A stretch of DNA of 7,816 nt from Verrucomicrobiota bacterium (lineage in GTDB: Bacteria > Verrucomicrobiota > Verrucomicrobiia > Limisphaerales > UBA1096), in assembly GCA_003972865.1 (NCBI GenBank), contig QOAX01000289.1:1-7816 (forward strand), written 5' to 3'. The notes under the pieces are model-generated. The model saw only the letters and a program-made list of their open reading frames with translations, had not been told where the DNA came from and did not search any database. This document shows, in pieces, positions 6,323 to 7,816 of this stretch; the stretch's first letter is position 1; each line of letters starts with the position of its first letter. The position numbers and the translations under genes were made by a program.

Positions 6323-7816
6323 TTAATTATTCTTGGGGCGCAGCATCCTTGCGTCTACATCTTTTCGCCACTCACGCAGTTTCGCCAGCAACTTCGCTGC
6401 CTTCTTCGGCTGGACTCGTGCCAGGTCGTTTTGCTCGGCGATATCTTCCTTGAGGTTGAAAAGTTGCACGGTGTTGTTCTCGAAATACTCGAGCAACTTG
6501 TAGTCCCCCAACCGAATGGCACCGCCTGGGCTCTGCATGCCATGGTTGCTGTAATGGGGGAAATGCCAGTAGATCGGGCCTCGCTCGAACGACTTGCCCT
6601 CCAGGGCAGGGGCGAAGCTCTTTCCGTCCTTGTGCTGAGCGGGCTTTGCGGGCAAACCGACCATTTCCAGTATGCTTGGATAAAAGTCCGGGCTGATGAC
6701 CGGCTCCTCGCAAATCACCCCTGCCCTGCCCTTGCCGGGCCACTTCACGATCATGGGTACGCGGACCCCTCCCTCATACAACCAGCCCTTGGCCCCTCGG
6801 AGAGGCAGGTTGGAGGTCGCGTAGGCCCGATCGAGCTGATTCTGCTGAACGACCCGAGTGGGGTTGCCGAAGTTCCCCGCCGACATCCCTCCGTTGTCGG
6901 AGTAAAAGATGACGATGGTGTTGTCCGTCTGGCCCATTTCATCGAGCTTTTCCAGCACGCGACCCAAGCTCTCGTCCACCGACTCCACCATGGCCGCGAA
7001 CTCGACGTTGTCCTGGCGCTGCTTGATCTTGATCGTGCGCTGCGACAGCACCTTGTGACCTTGATGCGAAGACTTGCCCAAAAGATCCGTCAATTTCTCG
7101 CGCGACAGCGGGGCCTTGTCGTCCGGGTTGCCCTCGAGGATGAAAGGCGGCCCCTCAAGTGGCGGTAATGTCGCCAGCTTGACGCGATACTTGTCGACCA
7201 AGTCCTTGCGCCCTTGGATCGGGTCATGGACCGAGAAGTGGGAGAGATAGAGAAAAAAAGGCTTATCCTTGCTCTGCCCCATGAAATCCAGTGCCATGGA
7301 AGTCAGGCGATCGGTAAGGTACTCGTCCTTCTTGCCCTTGATCTTCAGACCCTCCATCCGGTAAGGCGGATGGTACCCACCCCTCGGGCAGCACCCGTTC
7401 CAATTCGGAACCTGAATATCAAACCCCTGATTCAGCGGACCCGCCTCGGCATTGCCAAGATGCCATTTACCAAAGATTCCCGTACGGTAGCCCTTTGCCT
7501 TGAGGGCTTCCGCCAAGGTGGTCTCCTCCAAAGGCAAAGCCTGAAGCTTCTCGGCGCTGAGGAAACGCTGGAAATCAAATTCCCGGCGGCCCGAGAGCCA
7601 ATCGGTAAGGTCCAGTCGGCCCGGGTACTTGCCCGTCATGATGCTTGCTCGCGTGGGCGAACAGACGTGGCAGGCCGCGTACGCGTTGGTGAATTTGACC
7701 CCCTGCTTGGCGAAGCGATCGATGTTCGGCGTCTCGTAGAAGGAACTGCCAAAGCAGGCGACGTCCCGCCAGCCCATGTCGTCGACCAGAAAAAAAACCA
7801 CATTGGGATGCACCGC
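6323..7816 (-). CDS. Sulfatase F, formylglycine-dependent (N-terminus outside window)
   Basis: Read leftward from the window edge to a TAA at 6325-6323. The frame is still open at 7816 and the first residues are A-V-H-P-N-V-V-F-F-L-V-D-D. A GTG at 7813 exists but cannot be the true start, because it would leave no signal peptide and falls directly before the first conserved strand. Numbering from that GTG, the active site shows D11/D12 (D-D-M-G-W-R-D), formylglycine Cys51 and Arg55 in C-S-P-T-R-A-S-I-M-T-G, Lys116 and His118 in GKWHLG, His196 in V-H-D-P, D306/N307 in S-D-N-G-G, and Lys342 before Y-E-G-G-V-R-V-P. Compared with sulfatase E it carries an extra segment at about 206-262, before the helix containing MVESVDES, and another around 310-335. 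Cys48 sits three residues before the catalytic Cys. It is upstream of E in the same operon. All catalytic residues are present, so it is probably active. Substrate unknown. Confidence 0.96.
   Translation of the reverse strand, partial: AVHPNVVFFLVDDMGWRDVACFGSSFYETPNIDRFAKQGVKFTNAYAACHVCSPTRASIMTGKYPGRLDLTDWLSGRREFDFQRFLSAEKLQALPLEETTLAEALKAKGYRTGIFGKWHLGNAEAGPLNQGFDIQVPNWNGCCPRGGYHPPYRMEGLKIKGKKDEYLTDRLTSMALDFMGQSKDKPFFLYLSHFSVHDPIQGRKDLVDKYRVKLATLPPLEGPPFILEGNPDDKAPLSREKLTDLLGKSSHQGHKVLSQRTIKIKQRQDNVEFAAMVESVDESLGRVLEKLDEMGQTDNTIVIFYSDNGGMSAGNFGNPTRVVQQNQLDRAYATSNLPLRGAKGWLYEGGVRVPMIVKWPGKGRAGVICEEPVISPDFYPSILEMVGLPAKPAQHKDGKSFAPALEGKSFERGPIYWHFPHYSNHGMQSPGGAIRLGDYKLLEYFENNTVQLFNLKEDIAEQNDLARVQPKKAAKLLAKLREWRKDVDARMLRPKNN

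Noticed and set aside
6431..7168. 245-codon open frame on the + strand, antisense to sulfatase F
   Set aside because: It overlaps the catalytic core of sulfatase F throughout, with no independent evidence of coding.
7811..7813. GTG as the true start of sulfatase F
   Set aside because: It would start directly at the first conserved strand with no signal peptide, unlike the four complete neighbours; the real start is most likely beyond 7816.

Overview
The window is almost wall-to-wall sulfatase: six consecutive genes of the formylglycine-dependent sulfatase family (alkaline-phosphatase-like fold, SulfAtlas family S1). Four lie on the + strand (the first missing its N-terminal part) and two on the - strand (the last missing its extreme N-terminus at the window edge). 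The two groups converge on a 20-bp gap near 4900-4919. No glycoside hydrolase, transporter, regulator, sulfatase-maturing enzyme, RNA gene, IS element or CRISPR array is visible.

Organism: dense clusters of secreted sulfatases with sequences such as GYGDLGCYGQ, GWRD..GS.FYETPNIDR and GKWHLG/GKWGLG are typical of the Planctomycetes-Verrucomicrobia-Lentisphaerae bacteria, mostly marine, that degrade sulfated algal or animal glycans. Most starts lack a Shine-Dalgarno sequence, which fits such a lineage. The phylum is inferred from protein style only. The window alone does not give genus or species.

Layout: 2-424 (+) C-terminal part of sulfatase A; 27-bp gap; 452-1852 (+) sulfatase B; 56-bp gap; 1909-3294 (+) sulfatase C; 162-bp gap with several short palindromes and the only good ribosome-binding site; 3457-4899 (+) sulfatase D; 20-bp convergent gap; 4920-6320 (-) sulfatase E; 2-bp gap; 6323-7816 (-) sulfatase F, which is upstream of E in transcription. 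B and D are close paralogs separated by the unrelated sulfatase C. E and F resemble each other more than they resemble the others.

How they work together: all four complete proteins start with a Sec-type signal peptide, and all five with a visible active site carry the Cys of the C-x-P-x-R signature that is oxidised to formylglycine. The simplest reading is a set of exported exo-sulfatases with different pocket architectures that together strip sulfate esters from one heterogeneous sulfated polysaccharide. Substrates cannot be read from the window. The most notable points are the sulfatase-only architecture, the loss in B, C and D of the histidine in the GKWH motif, and the altered maturation signature of B (M-N-G where L/M-T-G is usual).
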